IMG/VR virus record: IMGVR_UViG_3300006916_000139
Span: 1-36,090 of that record
Reading direction: 5' to 3' (one strand)
Origin: a virus
Length of the DNA stretch: 36,090 bases
Position numbers and translations under genes: made by a program. Positions 1-8,072 of the stretch are shown here, piece by piece (within the stretch, counting starts at the first letter, position 1; every line of letters begins with the position of its first letter). The notes under the pieces were generated by a model. That model had not been told where the DNA came from. It ran no database searches and saw nothing but the letters and a program-made list of their open reading frames with translations.

Positions 1-285
1 TCTTTAGAATCTGACTTTGCTGCAAGATATCAAGCAGAACGTGCAGAAGAAATAGCAAAAGCAGAAGCAGCATCTTATGATGCTCGTGGTCCTTTAGATG
101 CTATTACAAAAGCAATTGCTGAACTATCAGAAAGAATTGATAGCATTGGTACACCGGCAGAAGTAGGAGAAACACTACAAAAATCTGCTGAACCACAACA
201 TGAAGTTCCATCAACTTCCGACCTAGCACAAATGTCTTGGGACGAAGTACATCAACTCGCAGGACGAGTCTTTGAGGGAGAGTGA
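1..285 (+). CDS. C-terminal end of a capsid scaffold / prohead-protease-scaffold protein (partial)
   Basis: The frame is open from the first base of the window and stops at TGA 283-285, giving the last 94 residues of a protein whose start lies outside. The visible part is rich in Ala, Glu and Lys and looks helical (for example AERAEEIAKAEAASYD). It is followed by a polar linker and a short end with the motif MSWDEVHQLAGRVFEGE. Helical, charged C-termini directly upstream of a major capsid gene are typical of scaffold proteins or of the scaffold part of prohead proteases in HK97-type viruses. No catalytic residues can be seen because the N-terminus is missing. The role is inferred mainly from position and composition; another head protein is possible. 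Confidence 0.55.
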   Translation, partial: SLESDFAARYQAERAEEIAKAEAASYDARGPLDAITKAIAELSERIDSIGTPAEVGETLQKSAEPQHEVPSTSDLAQMSWDEVHQLAGRVFEGE

Positions 286-290
286 ATAAA

Positions 291-1469
291 ATGGCAAGAA
301 ATTACGTAAGAACAATAACTGATATGGAAAGATACTACTATGGTGCAGGTAACGCAATGGGTTACTCATACTCCGGTAGCGAATTACTGAAAAGCGACAG
401 CCCAATGTTGTCTACAACTGCTGGTACATACCAAGCAATTTATGGACGCAAAGTATGGTCTCAATTGAACCAAGAGTTCAACGCTTTCTCAATACTACCA
501 AAGAAACCTTGGGATAGGTCAGGATGGCGTGTTATAACTGGCAAGCCTTCAGATGCTACTACTGGTTCTTCACTTGGTGGAGTTGCAGAAAACTCAACAT
601 TACCAGACACACAAAGGCCAACATTCCAGCACATAGCAGCAAAACCAAAGACAATCGCTCATACATTCGATATGTCTGAAACTGCTATCTTCCTTGCTGA
701 CAAGGATGACGGAATGGGAGATATACGCTCAGTTCTTAAAGAAGAAATGGGTAAACATCACGCAGAGTCTGTTAACAAAATGTTGTTAGACGATGTAGAT
801 AATCCAGCAGGTAACAATTTTGAGTCACTTGACAGAATTACAGCAGCACATAATGATGACGCTGATTCAAAAACTGGATTAGATGCAGACCATGATGCTC
901 TTACAGCATCCAGTGACTTAGATATATACAGTATTGGTAGAGAAGCAAATAGACTTTGGGCTAATGCTGAAATGAGTAACAATATTGTTAGCGATACAGC
1001 AACTGACAGAGTTCTATCACTAGATGTCTTGGATGATTTATTCCAAAGACTTTGGGTACGTGGTGGAAATCCAAAAGTTATACTAACTGGATATGACACA
1101 TTGATGAGATTACAACAACTATTACAATCTCAACAAAGATTCATGGAAGAGAAGAGAGTTACACCTACTTACAATGGAGTAAAGGGTGTACCGGGAATTG
1201 AAGCCGGATTCATCGTAGCAACATACAACGGTGTCCCAATCATTCCATCTAAAGACGTTACAAAGGATACAATTTCCAGAATGTATTTACTAGATACCGA
1301 TTATCTACACTTCAGTACAGCAATACCAACACAATACTTTGAGTCTGGTATAGAGACAGGAGACCCATTCGCAATAAACAGACTAGGACAGGAAGGACTT
1401 TACCGAACAATGGGTGAAATCTGGACTACCTTCTTCGGAGCACAAGGACAGGTGAGAGACCTTAAGTAA
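291..1469 (+). CDS. Major capsid protein, HK97-fold type
   Basis: The product has 392 residues, in the usual size range of HK97-fold capsid proteins. The N-terminal part (about 1-120) carries aromatic and Gly-rich stretches. A central alpha/beta domain (about 150-310) includes VWSQLNQEFNAFSILPKKPW-type and LDVLDDLFQRLW motifs. The C-terminal end has MYLLDTDYLHFSTAIPTQYF and then GEIWTTFFGAQGQ, which resemble the closing strands of this fold. It lies just after the scaffold/protease-like gene and ahead of small head genes, the classical order. ATG 291 is preferred over GTG 282 because GAGTGA at 280-285 lies five bases before it, matching neighbouring genes. Codons ending in C (AAC, TTC, ATC) are more frequent here than downstream, as expected for the most abundant virion protein. 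Confidence 0.85.
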   Translation: MARNYVRTITDMERYYYGAGNAMGYSYSGSELLKSDSPMLSTTAGTYQAIYGRKVWSQLNQEFNAFSILPKKPWDRSGWRVITGKPSDATTGSSLGGVAENSTLPDTQRPTFQHIAAKPKTIAHTFDMSETAIFLADKDDGMGDIRSVLKEEMGKHHAESVNKMLLDDVDNPAGNNFESLDRITAAHNDDADSKTGLDADHDALTASSDLDIYSIGREANRLWANAEMSNNIVSDTATDRVLSLDVLDDLFQRLWVRGGNPKVILTGYDTLMRLQQLLQSQQRFMEEKRVTPTYNGVKGVPGIEAGFIVATYNGVPIIPSKDVTKDTISRMYLLDTDYLHFSTAIPTQYFESGIETGDPFAINRLGQEGLYRTMGEIWTTFFGAQGQVRDLK

Positions 1470-1501
1470 GGTTTATTGAGGAATTAATGGAGGAATAAAA
1501 T

Positions 1502-1909
1502 ATGAGTAATACAATAACATATACAACAAGCAACAGTGCAGTATTCACCGAGAGTTTCTCTCTCGATTTATACGCAGGTACACCAGTAGATGACACAGCA
1601 TGGTTAGACGGAGGAGCAACAGCAGGTAATTATCCGGGTAACATTGATGTGTTTAACGCAAAAAACGCTAACACAACAAATGCTACAGCAGGAGCAAAAC
1701 TTGTATGTGGTCAATTTACAACAGCATTAGCAAATGATGAAACAGTTACCCTATCAGGTGGTGCAACTAAAATCTTAGCAGTGATTGTTGGTGACAACAG
1801 TACAGCAGCAGCAGGTGTAACATTGAAGAACATCACAAGTGGTGTTGCTCAATTTACCGTTACATCAACATCAGATGCTTTAGTAACTTGCTGGATGATA
1901 GTGGCATAA
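1502..1909 (+). CDS. Small beta-rich virion protein, candidate capsid decoration protein
   Basis: A 135-residue protein rich in Thr, Ala, Ser, Val and Gly with alternating polar and hydrophobic residues, indicating beta structure. There is no signal peptide or membrane segment. The start is supported by GGAGG at 1489-1493, eight bases before the ATG. It follows the capsid gene with a gap of about 30 bases, the place where many tailed viruses encode a head decoration or stabilising protein. The sequence has no motif that I recognise with certainty, so the decoration role rests on size, composition and position. It could equally be another minor head protein. Confidence 0.6.
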   Translation: MSNTITYTTSNSAVFTESFSLDLYAGTPVDDTAWLDGGATAGNYPGNIDVFNAKNANTTNATAGAKLVCGQFTTALANDETVTLSGGATKILAVIVGDNSTAAAGVTLKNITSGVAQFTVTSTSDALVTCWMIVA

Positions 1910-1920
1910 GGTGATTCTTC

Positions 1921-2298
1921 ATGCCACAGGTAACATACATAGGAAAATACCACAGCAGTCCTCCACCGAGAGGATTGACGCACACAGTGTATCGTGGCGA
2001 ATCTTACGAAGTTAGCCAAGAGTGGGTTGACGAGTTTGGTGGTAAACTAAGTAAAAACTATGTAATTTCAGGTGCAGAAGCAAAGACCGTTGATAAATTA
2101 AATGATGGAATACCTGACTCCGGTTGGAGAGTGGGAGACATCAAGAAATGGTTGAAAGCAGAAGAAGTTTCTTTTGGTGCAGGATACAGGACAAAAGGTG
2201 CATTATTGGGTTTAGTTGAGGAACATCTAAATCCAGCACCACCTGTGGTCGTAGTAGAAGAAACCACTGAAGTGGTAGAAGAACAAACAATGGAGTGA
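1921..2298 (+). CDS. Head-region protein with C-terminal HeH/LEM-like domain
   Basis: A 125-residue protein with two parts. Residues 1-50 contain YIGKY and VYRGESYEVSQEWVDEF, a small beta-type head found in many phage structural proteins. Residues about 64-103 (from IPDSGWRVGDIKKWLKAEEV to LLGLVEEHL) match the helix-extended loop-helix pattern of HeH/LEM folds: a helix beginning at GDIKKWL, an aromatic Gly loop, then KGALLGLVEE. Such domains often bind DNA or other proteins. The last 20 residues are acidic. The start ATG follows GGTGA with a six-base spacer. Whether the domain touches packaged DNA or the capsid is inference. It may be a head-closure or neck-related protein. Confidence 0.6.
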   Translation: MPQVTYIGKYHSSPPPRGLTHTVYRGESYEVSQEWVDEFGGKLSKNYVISGAEAKTVDKLNDGIPDSGWRVGDIKKWLKAEEVSFGAGYRTKGALLGLVEEHLNPAPPVVVVEETTEVVEEQTME

Positions 2299-2304
2299 TG
2301 AATT

Positions 2305-2841
2305 ATGGCAGCAGGAAATACAATGGACACGAGAACACACGTAATGGGTGATATGCTCATGGTAACAGGAACATTCACTGATGGAGGAATAGACGTAGAT
2401 TATACAAATATGTTAACTTCAGTCTTTGCAGCAGGTGGACACGTAACTAGTCTATACAACACAGGTGTATTATTGAACATGGGTGGCAACGCAGCAGTAG
2501 GTCTAGCCACAGCATTGACAGTAGATACAGTTGATGCTAGGTTACATTTTAATATTGGAGAAACAATTTACAACAGTGCAGGAGCACGAGTAGGTGTTAT
2601 TACCGCAATAGGTAGTGCTACTAGTGTCACTTGTAGCGGTGGTTTGATAACAGGTTTGAGTAATAACGATGCATTATACAAGTTAGGACCAGACCAAAGT
2701 GCAGTAACACTAAACGATGGCTCACTAGCAGTAAGTATTGATGAGACAAACAATTTAGTGGTTTTTGGTAACGGTAATCTTGGAGCAACAAGTACCGCAC
2801 ACACACAAGATGGTCGTTGGTGGATTCTAGGACAACGCTAA
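2305..2841 (+). CDS. Beta-rich virion structural protein
   Basis: A 178-residue protein, Gly-, Ala-, Thr- and Asn-rich with regular hydrophobic alternation, suggesting an all-beta fold. The middle segment (about residues 93-135, including GETIYNSAGARVGVITAIGS) resembles a small beta-barrel module seen in several phage virion proteins, where a 'G-x-x-I-Y-N-x-x-G' turn precedes a strand. It starts seven bases after the preceding stop, behind GAGTGATG, and has no membrane segment. It sits among the small head genes, so a role in decoration or head completion is plausible. No specific family is recognised. Confidence 0.55.
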   Translation: MAAGNTMDTRTHVMGDMLMVTGTFTDGGIDVDYTNMLTSVFAAGGHVTSLYNTGVLLNMGGNAAVGLATALTVDTVDARLHFNIGETIYNSAGARVGVITAIGSATSVTCSGGLITGLSNNDALYKLGPDQSAVTLNDGSLAVSIDETNNLVVFGNGNLGATSTAHTQDGRWWILGQR

Positions 2842-2854
2842 GGCGGTGTTTTAG

Positions 2855-3067
2855 ATGGCAGTTAGTCCTAAAATACAAGTAATTGGACCTTTCTCACCAG
2901 CGGATTTTTCGCCAAATAATCTTGGTGCATACAACACGGCAGGTAGCGTTAGTAAAGCAATGACTGATGCAGCAGCATCTACACCGGGTACTACCTTAGT
3001 AGCAGCAGAACCAATTACTGTTTTAGGTAACGTCTATCTAATATTGACATTAACAGGCAGTGCATGA
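2855..3067 (+). CDS. Small hypothetical head-module protein
   Basis: A 70-residue protein that is short but well supported. It is preceded by GGCGGTG about five bases before the ATG, it fits exactly between two genes, and its composition (Ala, Thr, Pro, Gly, Val) matches its structural neighbours. The C-terminal half (TTLVAAEPITVLGNVYLILT) is hydrophobic and beta-like rather than a clear membrane helix. No family is recognised. A minor capsid or decoration component is the simplest guess. Confidence 0.5.
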   Translation: MAVSPKIQVIGPFSPADFSPNNLGAYNTAGSVSKAMTDAAASTPGTTLVAAEPITVLGNVYLILTLTGSA

Positions 3068-3082
3068 GAGTGAGGGATATGG

Positions 3083-3382
3083 ATGGGTTTCGATGTTAGA
3101 ACATTAGAAATCGATGATATATCCAGAGCACAGAAACAAAACGTCAGAGTTGATACCGCTTATGATAGCGGTTCAGTTTTTGATGAGACTAATCCATTAA
3201 AGGGAGTCACAAGAAATCAGCGAGCCAGAACAGAAAATGTTGGCGACGTTTTGAACATAGGTGCAGGGACTAGGTGTACAAACTGCGGTATGCTTCATTT
3301 TATGTGGAGAGCAGATTGTGGGGCTTGTGGCAAACCTATGGAATATAATAAAGGTCATAGAGATGATAGGAACAGGATGTGA
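3083..3382 (+). CDS. Zinc-ribbon protein of the head module
   Basis: A 99-residue protein with a Cys4 zinc ribbon near the C-terminus: C65 and C68 (CTNC), ten residues, then C79 and C82 (CGAC). The N-terminal 60 residues are charged and probably flexible, and the last residues are basic (HRDDRNRM). Zinc ribbons of this spacing bind DNA or proteins or simply stabilise small folds. The ATG at 3083 is used because the ATG at 3079 is out of frame and soon stops. GTGAGGG precedes it. A zinc ribbon between capsid and connector genes is not part of the standard phage plan. It may be a virion protein or a small regulator of late functions. Confidence 0.6.
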   Translation: MGFDVRTLEIDDISRAQKQNVRVDTAYDSGSVFDETNPLKGVTRNQRARTENVGDVLNIGAGTRCTNCGMLHFMWRADCGACGKPMEYNKGHRDDRNRM

Positions 3383-3386
3383 GATT

Positions 3387-3716
3387 ATGGATGCATTTGA
3401 TAAGGCTTGGAGACTCTTAAAAGAGAAGAAAGAAAAACCAATTATCACTTGGATGCACCCGCACACCACTGGTGATTCAGAACATCCTTACGGATGGGTA
3501 GATAGTCACGGACCATATACTGACATTCACGAACATCCCAATTATCCTGACGGTTTTCAACAATATGTCTCCGGTCATGAAGAAAAAGGTACATATCCAT
3601 TCAAGAATCATGAAATTGTAGATGGTAAAGTGGTCGAAAAAGACCTAAGTGGTCCAGTACCCGGACTACCGGGTATGACTTTCGATGCTAAGGGTAATTT
3701 AGTTGGTGGGCAATAA
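3387..3716 (+). CDS. His-rich small protein with two HxH motifs, unknown function
   Basis: A 109-residue protein with a short basic amphipathic helix at the N-terminus (FDKAWRLLKEKKEK) and then a His-, Pro-, Tyr- and Asp-rich segment. It has eight His in about 50 residues, including H24-x-H26 and H48-x-H50. The C-terminus is Gly/Pro-rich (GPVPGLPGMTFD). I chose ATG 3387, four bases after the preceding stop and behind GTGA. The frame is open back to 3261, but that stretch overlaps the zinc-ribbon gene and its extra residues look unlike a real N-terminus. The His spacing suggests metal binding. No family is recognised. The next gene begins inside its stop codon. Confidence 0.55.
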   Translation: MDAFDKAWRLLKEKKEKPIITWMHPHTTGDSEHPYGWVDSHGPYTDIHEHPNYPDGFQQYVSGHEEKGTYPFKNHEIVDGKVVEKDLSGPVPGLPGMTFDAKGNLVGGQ

Positions 3717-5281
3717 TGCCTCAAATATTTAGTCCGGGTGAAGGTGAAACAAGACCTCTTGACCCTGATGCTATAGTATACACTACTGCTCAAAAAGTAG
3801 CAGATTTGCTTGATATAGGACCACAAGAAGCGGTGTTGATGTCTGCTAATGCAGAAGCAAATGCAGTTTTCATTACAGGTTCTGATTACAGAGCCATAGG
3901 TTTTGGTGTAGGAGATACAATACTTATCTACAGTGATGCTGACCCTATGGGTTTAGAACGTGCAATTACTGCTATAACTACATCAACAGGTGGTGTAAAA
4001 CTAGCATTTTCATCTGCAATAAATCCCGGTTTGTATGAAACGACAGATAACGGTTATGTACAGAATCAAGCATCTTTTTCCGATGGTAGAACAAGAGGTC
4101 TTACTAAAACAAAAGTGGAGACTATCATAAAACGTATGCAGGATAAGATAGATAATGAAACTCATAATGCTTGGAGACCGTATCTTGTCAGTGCAGAATA
4201 TATTAATTTTGATACATACAAACCTTACAGGCGTAGATACTATACAGATTACGTAGGAACGACTCCTCTGCTTTTCAGAAATGTTCAACAAATATTGAGG
4301 CTTGAACTGTGGCAAGGAGATGACTATAGAGAAATTGGTGCAGCAGAAGCACGTATACATATTCCTGACAGTGTACAAGCACTTTCTGGTTCTATTGTTA
4401 TGTCTCCGGGTAATGGTAGTGCTGCTACTTTAACAATAGGTACTGGTACTAATCAATGGAGAAGTGCTTTTGATAAAATTACTACTGCACAAAATCTTGC
4501 AGACTTAATTAACAAAGAAAATAGAGTGAGTAAAGCCGCTATCGATTTTAGTCCTGCCTTTACACTTGAAGGTAATACTGCTAATGTTGCACTTCATAAC
4601 GAATTTTATGCTTCAGCCAATTCTGATTATGGTACAGGTATAGTCAAAGTTACTAGTATGAGAGGTACAAAAGGTGGAGAAACTTGTAGTATAGTAACTA
4701 CTAATTCTAACATAAGTATTAATCAAACTACACAGGCTGATGCTACATTCAGTAGTCTTGATAGTACAACCATTACAGTAGATAGCACTGCTGGTTTTGT
4801 TGATGCTGGAGTTGTTGTTGATGCTAGTGGCGATGTTTTCAGTTATACAGGAAAGACATCAACAACTTTTACAGGCTGTACGATTGTAGTTGGTAGTGCT
4901 TTATCCGACATTGGTGGTGCTCTTACTCAACATTCTTTAGTTGTAGATTTACAAGGTGGTAGTTCCAGTGGAGACCAAGGTAGGTTGAGAGATTGGTGGT
5001 TCGACCATGAAATGGGTATTATTTACTTCAATAATTCATACCCATTTTTCGAGTGGAATGCAATCAAAACTTCTTATATTTATGGTGAAAGATATCTTGA
5101 ACAGGCTATTGAAGATGCTTGTACAAAATTAGTTGCTATTGATTTATTGATGAGTGATGATAGGAGTATACTCATACCCGAAGGTTCGCAGAACGTTGAT
5201 TTAGCATCTAAAATACAACTATATAGAGCAGATGTAGATAGAACTATGGCTCGATATAAAGAGGTGGTTCTCTTTGGTTGA
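3716..5281 (+). CDS. Head-tail connector-like (neck) protein
   Basis: A 521-residue protein whose outer parts look like a head-tail adaptor. The N-terminus has TTAQKVADLLDIG, the middle has VGTTPLLFRNVQQILRLELW, and the C-terminal helices (ERYLEQAIEDACTKLVAIDL through YRADVDRTMARYKEVV) resemble gp6/gp15-type connector helices. Between them are two insertions. Residues about 218-340 hold a module with QNLADLINKEN. Residues about 350-390 hold a strand-turn motif with VFSYTGKTSTTFTGCT, which recurs in many virion proteins. These make it larger than usual for the family. It begins within the stop of the previous gene (TAATG). Position between head genes and the tail-completion gene agrees with a neck role. 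Confidence 0.6.
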   Translation: MPQIFSPGEGETRPLDPDAIVYTTAQKVADLLDIGPQEAVLMSANAEANAVFITGSDYRAIGFGVGDTILIYSDADPMGLERAITAITTSTGGVKLAFSSAINPGLYETTDNGYVQNQASFSDGRTRGLTKTKVETIIKRMQDKIDNETHNAWRPYLVSAEYINFDTYKPYRRRYYTDYVGTTPLLFRNVQQILRLELWQGDDYREIGAAEARIHIPDSVQALSGSIVMSPGNGSAATLTIGTGTNQWRSAFDKITTAQNLADLINKENRVSKAAIDFSPAFTLEGNTANVALHNEFYASANSDYGTGIVKVTSMRGTKGGETCSIVTTNSNISINQTTQADATFSSLDSTTITVDSTAGFVDAGVVVDASGDVFSYTGKTSTTFTGCTIVVGSALSDIGGALTQHSLVVDLQGGSSSGDQGRLRDWWFDHEMGIIYFNNSYPFFEWNAIKTSYIYGERYLEQAIEDACTKLVAIDLLMSDDRSILIPEGSQNVDLASKIQLYRADVDRTMARYKEVVLFG

Positions 5282-5606
5282 GCGAGAAACTTTGCTCGGT
5301 AAAGAGAGTAGAGAGGAATTTGAACGTGCTCTTATTGCAGATTTCACTAAAGATAAAAAATTGCAAAAAGAACTAAATGAAGGTTTCACACAGTATCCTC
5401 CTAGTCTTAGAGAAATGAAAGTTTCACAAGAAAAATACAATGATATACTAAGTGAAGAAGAAATCGAACAAGTGGTTGATAAAAGAATGTTAACTGAATC
5501 ACCCTTACTAAAAGAATACAAATTAAAACAATCCGGTAAAAATATTATACCTGATATATATGAATACCATGTAGAAGTTAACAAAGTGATAAAGGTGAGA
5601 AAGTAA
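5274..5606 (+). CDS. Small charged neck-region protein (TTG start)
   Basis: A 110-residue, highly charged and mainly helical protein rich in Lys and Glu, with no cysteine. It overlaps the end of the connector-like gene by eight bases. The start is TTG 5274, chosen because GAGGTGG at 5261-5267 lies six bases upstream and no ATG occurs before residue 49. The sequence includes RALIADFTKDKKLQKELNEG and SEEEIEQVVDKRM, both likely helices. Its place between a connector-like gene and a tail-completion-like gene suggests a head-tail joining or assembly factor. No family is recognised with confidence. Confidence 0.55.
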   Translation: MVERETLLGKESREEFERALIADFTKDKKLQKELNEGFTQYPPSLREMKVSQEKYNDILSEEEIEQVVDKRMLTESPLLKEYKLKQSGKNIIPDIYEYHVEVNKVIKVRK

Positions 5607-6055
5607 TGGTTGCAACATTCAAAGAAGGTCTCGATGTTGTAATTGATACGTTCAAGGATAACTGGAATAGGGCTAATACTGATAATATCAAACCTGTAAT
5701 TATAGATATTGCAGAAACTTCTCCAGAAAGAGGTAAGCGTATAAATTTACAAAACAGTGATTATGTCTTAGTATTTGAGACTGCACATAACGAAGAAATA
5801 CCTGATATTCTTTATGATTTTGTAACCACTAGAATAAATATTACAGTTGACATTAGAACTTCAAAAAGCAGAAAAAGACTTCAGCAAATGGAGAATGAAA
5901 TTAGGAGGTGTACCCATCTAAATCGCAAAGGAGATGGGGTTAACTTCGATAGGTTAGTATATAAAACCCGTACAGACCTGTCTGACCGGAGCAAGATGTT
6001 GTTCCGAATGACCTTTCAAATCGAGGTCGTAGTCTTTGCAGAACAAATACCATGA
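5606..6055 (+). CDS. Tail completion / tail terminator-like protein
   Basis: A 149-residue protein, the usual size for tail terminator or head-tail joining proteins. It has the expected alternation of an N-terminal helix (VATFKEGLDVVIDTFKDNWN), a strand with the nucleotide-independent motif DYVLVFETA, then DFVTTRINITVDIRTSKSRK followed by a helix (RLQQMENEIRRC). It ends in a strand pair (MLFRMTFQIEVVVFAEQ). This 'strand - T.s..r...me.eirr' pattern is common in tail completion proteins of tailed viruses. It starts within the previous stop (TAATG) behind GGTGA and directly precedes the tail tube gene, as in siphovirus and archaeal caudovirus gene order. Confidence 0.6.
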   Translation: MVATFKEGLDVVIDTFKDNWNRANTDNIKPVIIDIAETSPERGKRINLQNSDYVLVFETAHNEEIPDILYDFVTTRINITVDIRTSKSRKRLQQMENEIRRCTHLNRKGDGVNFDRLVYKTRTDLSDRSKMLFRMTFQIEVVVFAEQIP

Positions 6056-6066
6056 GGTGAAAAATT

Positions 6067-8064
6067 ATGCCATCAACAGTCTATAAAGGTGATTTATCAG
6101 AAATTTCTTTCGGTCACGAAAGTGGTATGAAATTAACTCATGGTTATAGTGGTTCAAGTGATACACTTTTCAAATTCACTGCGAAAGCAAGTGGAACTTG
6201 GGCTTCAGATGAAACGAGTATAATAGAATTTAGTGGTGGTCTTGAAAATACACCTTGTTATGCTGGTATTTTAGAATATCCTATAGGTATGTTAGTAGGT
6301 GCAAAACTTTGTTTTAACAGTTTGACTTCAACTGCTACAAATAGACTTCATTCAGATGATGATGCATCGAATGGTTCTATCTTCACAATAGTAAAACACG
6401 CTGTTGTTGGTAGTAAAACACAACTGACCATTCATCCTAGATTAAAAACTAATCACACTAATGATTGTCCATCCGACACTGATGAAATTATAGAAATTTT
6501 ACCTTACACTGTACCAAGTATGGATGTAGCAATGACATATGCTGCAAATGCAAATGCTTCTGCCGAAAGAGTGTTAACTGACCAGTTTGTTGGAATAATG
6601 AATGTAATAGCATTACCTGAAACTAAAGTTGATTTGAAAAGATATCATGTAGTTGGTCTTGGAAGAGATGTTGCTGTACAAGTTCCGGGTAGATTCACCA
6701 ATGTAGGGGGGTCTTTTGAACACAATTTACATAATTCTCGATGGTTGTACTACGCATTAGGTAATGAAGTGGTAGATATTAGTGGTGAAACTGGCGGTAC
6801 TGCTTTTACCTTAAATGGTGCTGTTGAAGCGGGTGCTAGTAGAATATCATATACTGCTAGTGGAAGTGCTGCACCTGCTATTGGTACTGCTATAGGTGCA
6901 GGGGATTATGTAGTCATTGTGGCAAATTCTGATGGTAGTGAGGATATTGACATTAATAGTTATAGAGAAGAAACTACAAATGGTATATTCCCAATTGTAG
7001 GTGCATCTAATATAATCACAAAGGCTCGACCTGATGAAGTAAGAAGAATTGTATCAATTAGTGGCACAAATTCAGGCACTATTTGGCTAGATGGCCCGTT
7101 AAATTTTTCACATGCTACAGGTAGCACTCTTCAATTTATAAAATATCTTGCTGACAATTCTACTAGTTCTCCTCATAGAGAATCTAGCGGTAATCTACAA
7201 AATCCAGTTTCAAAATTAATATTTTCTAAATCTCATCTTCCTTCTTTTTCATTAGAAACTAGCATAAGAAGAAGAGATATAGATAGTTCAGAAGTGATTG
7301 AGGCAACAGATGGAGGTGCAACAGATTCTAAACAACTTACTCGTGTATTTCGTGGTTGTAAAGTAAAAGACTTTGTTCTTACTGCCGATAATGATGCTGC
7401 TCTTAGGATGACAGTTAACTTCGATGCTGCTCTTTGTTACACTGATACTGGTAGATTAGAAGGTAGTAATGCAGGAGATAGATATGATATTCATCGTTTA
7501 TTTGAAGAAACTGCTGAAACTGATATTAAAAGAAAGAAATCCGGTATCGAAAAAGGTACTCGAAAACCATTCATGTTTTACAACGGTACAATAAAAGTAG
7601 CCGGACAAACATTAGGTCAAGTCATATCTTTTACCTTAAATGCAAAAACTGGAGTAGAACAACATTATGTAATTAATGGTTCAAATATAGTAGATGCTGC
7701 AACAGACCAAGTTCCGTTTGCTGGTTCAAGAAATCCTTCGCTTTCAATTGAAGGTAAAACTGAATACGAACTTGATATGGAAATTGTTGTAGACGACCCT
7801 GTATTTTATCACAATATGAGGAGAGCAGTACATAACTTTGATGAAACCACTACTAACACTACTGATGCAGACATGATACAATTATCTTTCCTTAAACAAG
7901 GTACTGGTGCTACAAGGGAAAGTATAGACATAGTTACTGACGATTACTATATTGTAGAAGCACCACTTCCAATACCTGAAGATAAAGGTGCTATCAGAGC
8001 CACATTAAAAATCATGCCTAAAAACATTAGAGTTTTAGCAACTGACACGGTACTACATTCTTAG
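6067..8064 (+). CDS. Major tail tube protein, enlarged by an inserted domain
   Basis: A 665-residue protein. The section around residues 193-240 (YHVVGLGRDVAVQVPGRFTN, then a Trp/Tyr-rich strand ending in YYALG) and the C-terminal part (about 370-665, with SFSLETSIRRRDI, IKVAGQTLGQVISFTLNAKT and LDMEIVVDDPVFYHNMRRAV) have the repeated strand pattern of tail tube proteins that polymerise into the tail lumen. Residues about 238-365 look like an inserted beta domain probably displayed on the outside. The total length is about two to three times that of common tube proteins. GGTGA lies six bases before the ATG. Position between the tail-completion gene and the tail chaperones supports the call. 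Confidence 0.7.
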   Translation: MPSTVYKGDLSEISFGHESGMKLTHGYSGSSDTLFKFTAKASGTWASDETSIIEFSGGLENTPCYAGILEYPIGMLVGAKLCFNSLTSTATNRLHSDDDASNGSIFTIVKHAVVGSKTQLTIHPRLKTNHTNDCPSDTDEIIEILPYTVPSMDVAMTYAANANASAERVLTDQFVGIMNVIALPETKVDLKRYHVVGLGRDVAVQVPGRFTNVGGSFEHNLHNSRWLYYALGNEVVDISGETGGTAFTLNGAVEAGASRISYTASGSAAPAIGTAIGAGDYVVIVANSDGSEDIDINSYREETTNGIFPIVGASNIITKARPDEVRRIVSISGTNSGTIWLDGPLNFSHATGSTLQFIKYLADNSTSSPHRESSGNLQNPVSKLIFSKSHLPSFSLETSIRRRDIDSSEVIEATDGGATDSKQLTRVFRGCKVKDFVLTADNDAALRMTVNFDAALCYTDTGRLEGSNAGDRYDIHRLFEETAETDIKRKKSGIEKGTRKPFMFYNGTIKVAGQTLGQVISFTLNAKTGVEQHYVINGSNIVDAATDQVPFAGSRNPSLSIEGKTEYELDMEIVVDDPVFYHNMRRAVHNFDETTTNTTDADMIQLSFLKQGTGATRESIDIVTDDYYIVEAPLPIPEDKGAIRATLKIMPKNIRVLATDTVLHS

Positions 8065-8072
8065 GTGATAAT

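Noticed and set aside
758-1099. A - strand open frame inside the capsid gene, and similar - strand frames at 2058-2378, 4010-4378, 10119-10487, 11611-11973, 23393-23707 and 30684-31133
   Set aside because: All lie wholly or mainly opposite well-supported + strand genes, show no coding signature of their own, and have no upstream translation signals.
1470-1501. Possible promoter or terminator in the largest intergenic gap
   Set aside because: Only about 30 bases, holding a GGAGG ribosome site. No convincing TATA/BRE, -10/-35 pair or stem-loop followed by T-run is visible.
3261-3386. Longer N-terminus for the His-rich protein starting at 3261
   Set aside because: It would overlap the zinc-ribbon gene almost to its Cys motif. 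The extra residues are hydrophobic and Cys-containing, unlike the rest. ATG 3387 has GTGA upstream and fits the gene spacing.
6706-6711. A second G6 run, in the tail tube gene, as another frameshift site
   Set aside because: A -1 slip here meets TGA at 6717-6719 after two codons, so no extended product results. It also shows that a G6 run alone is not proof of frameshifting.
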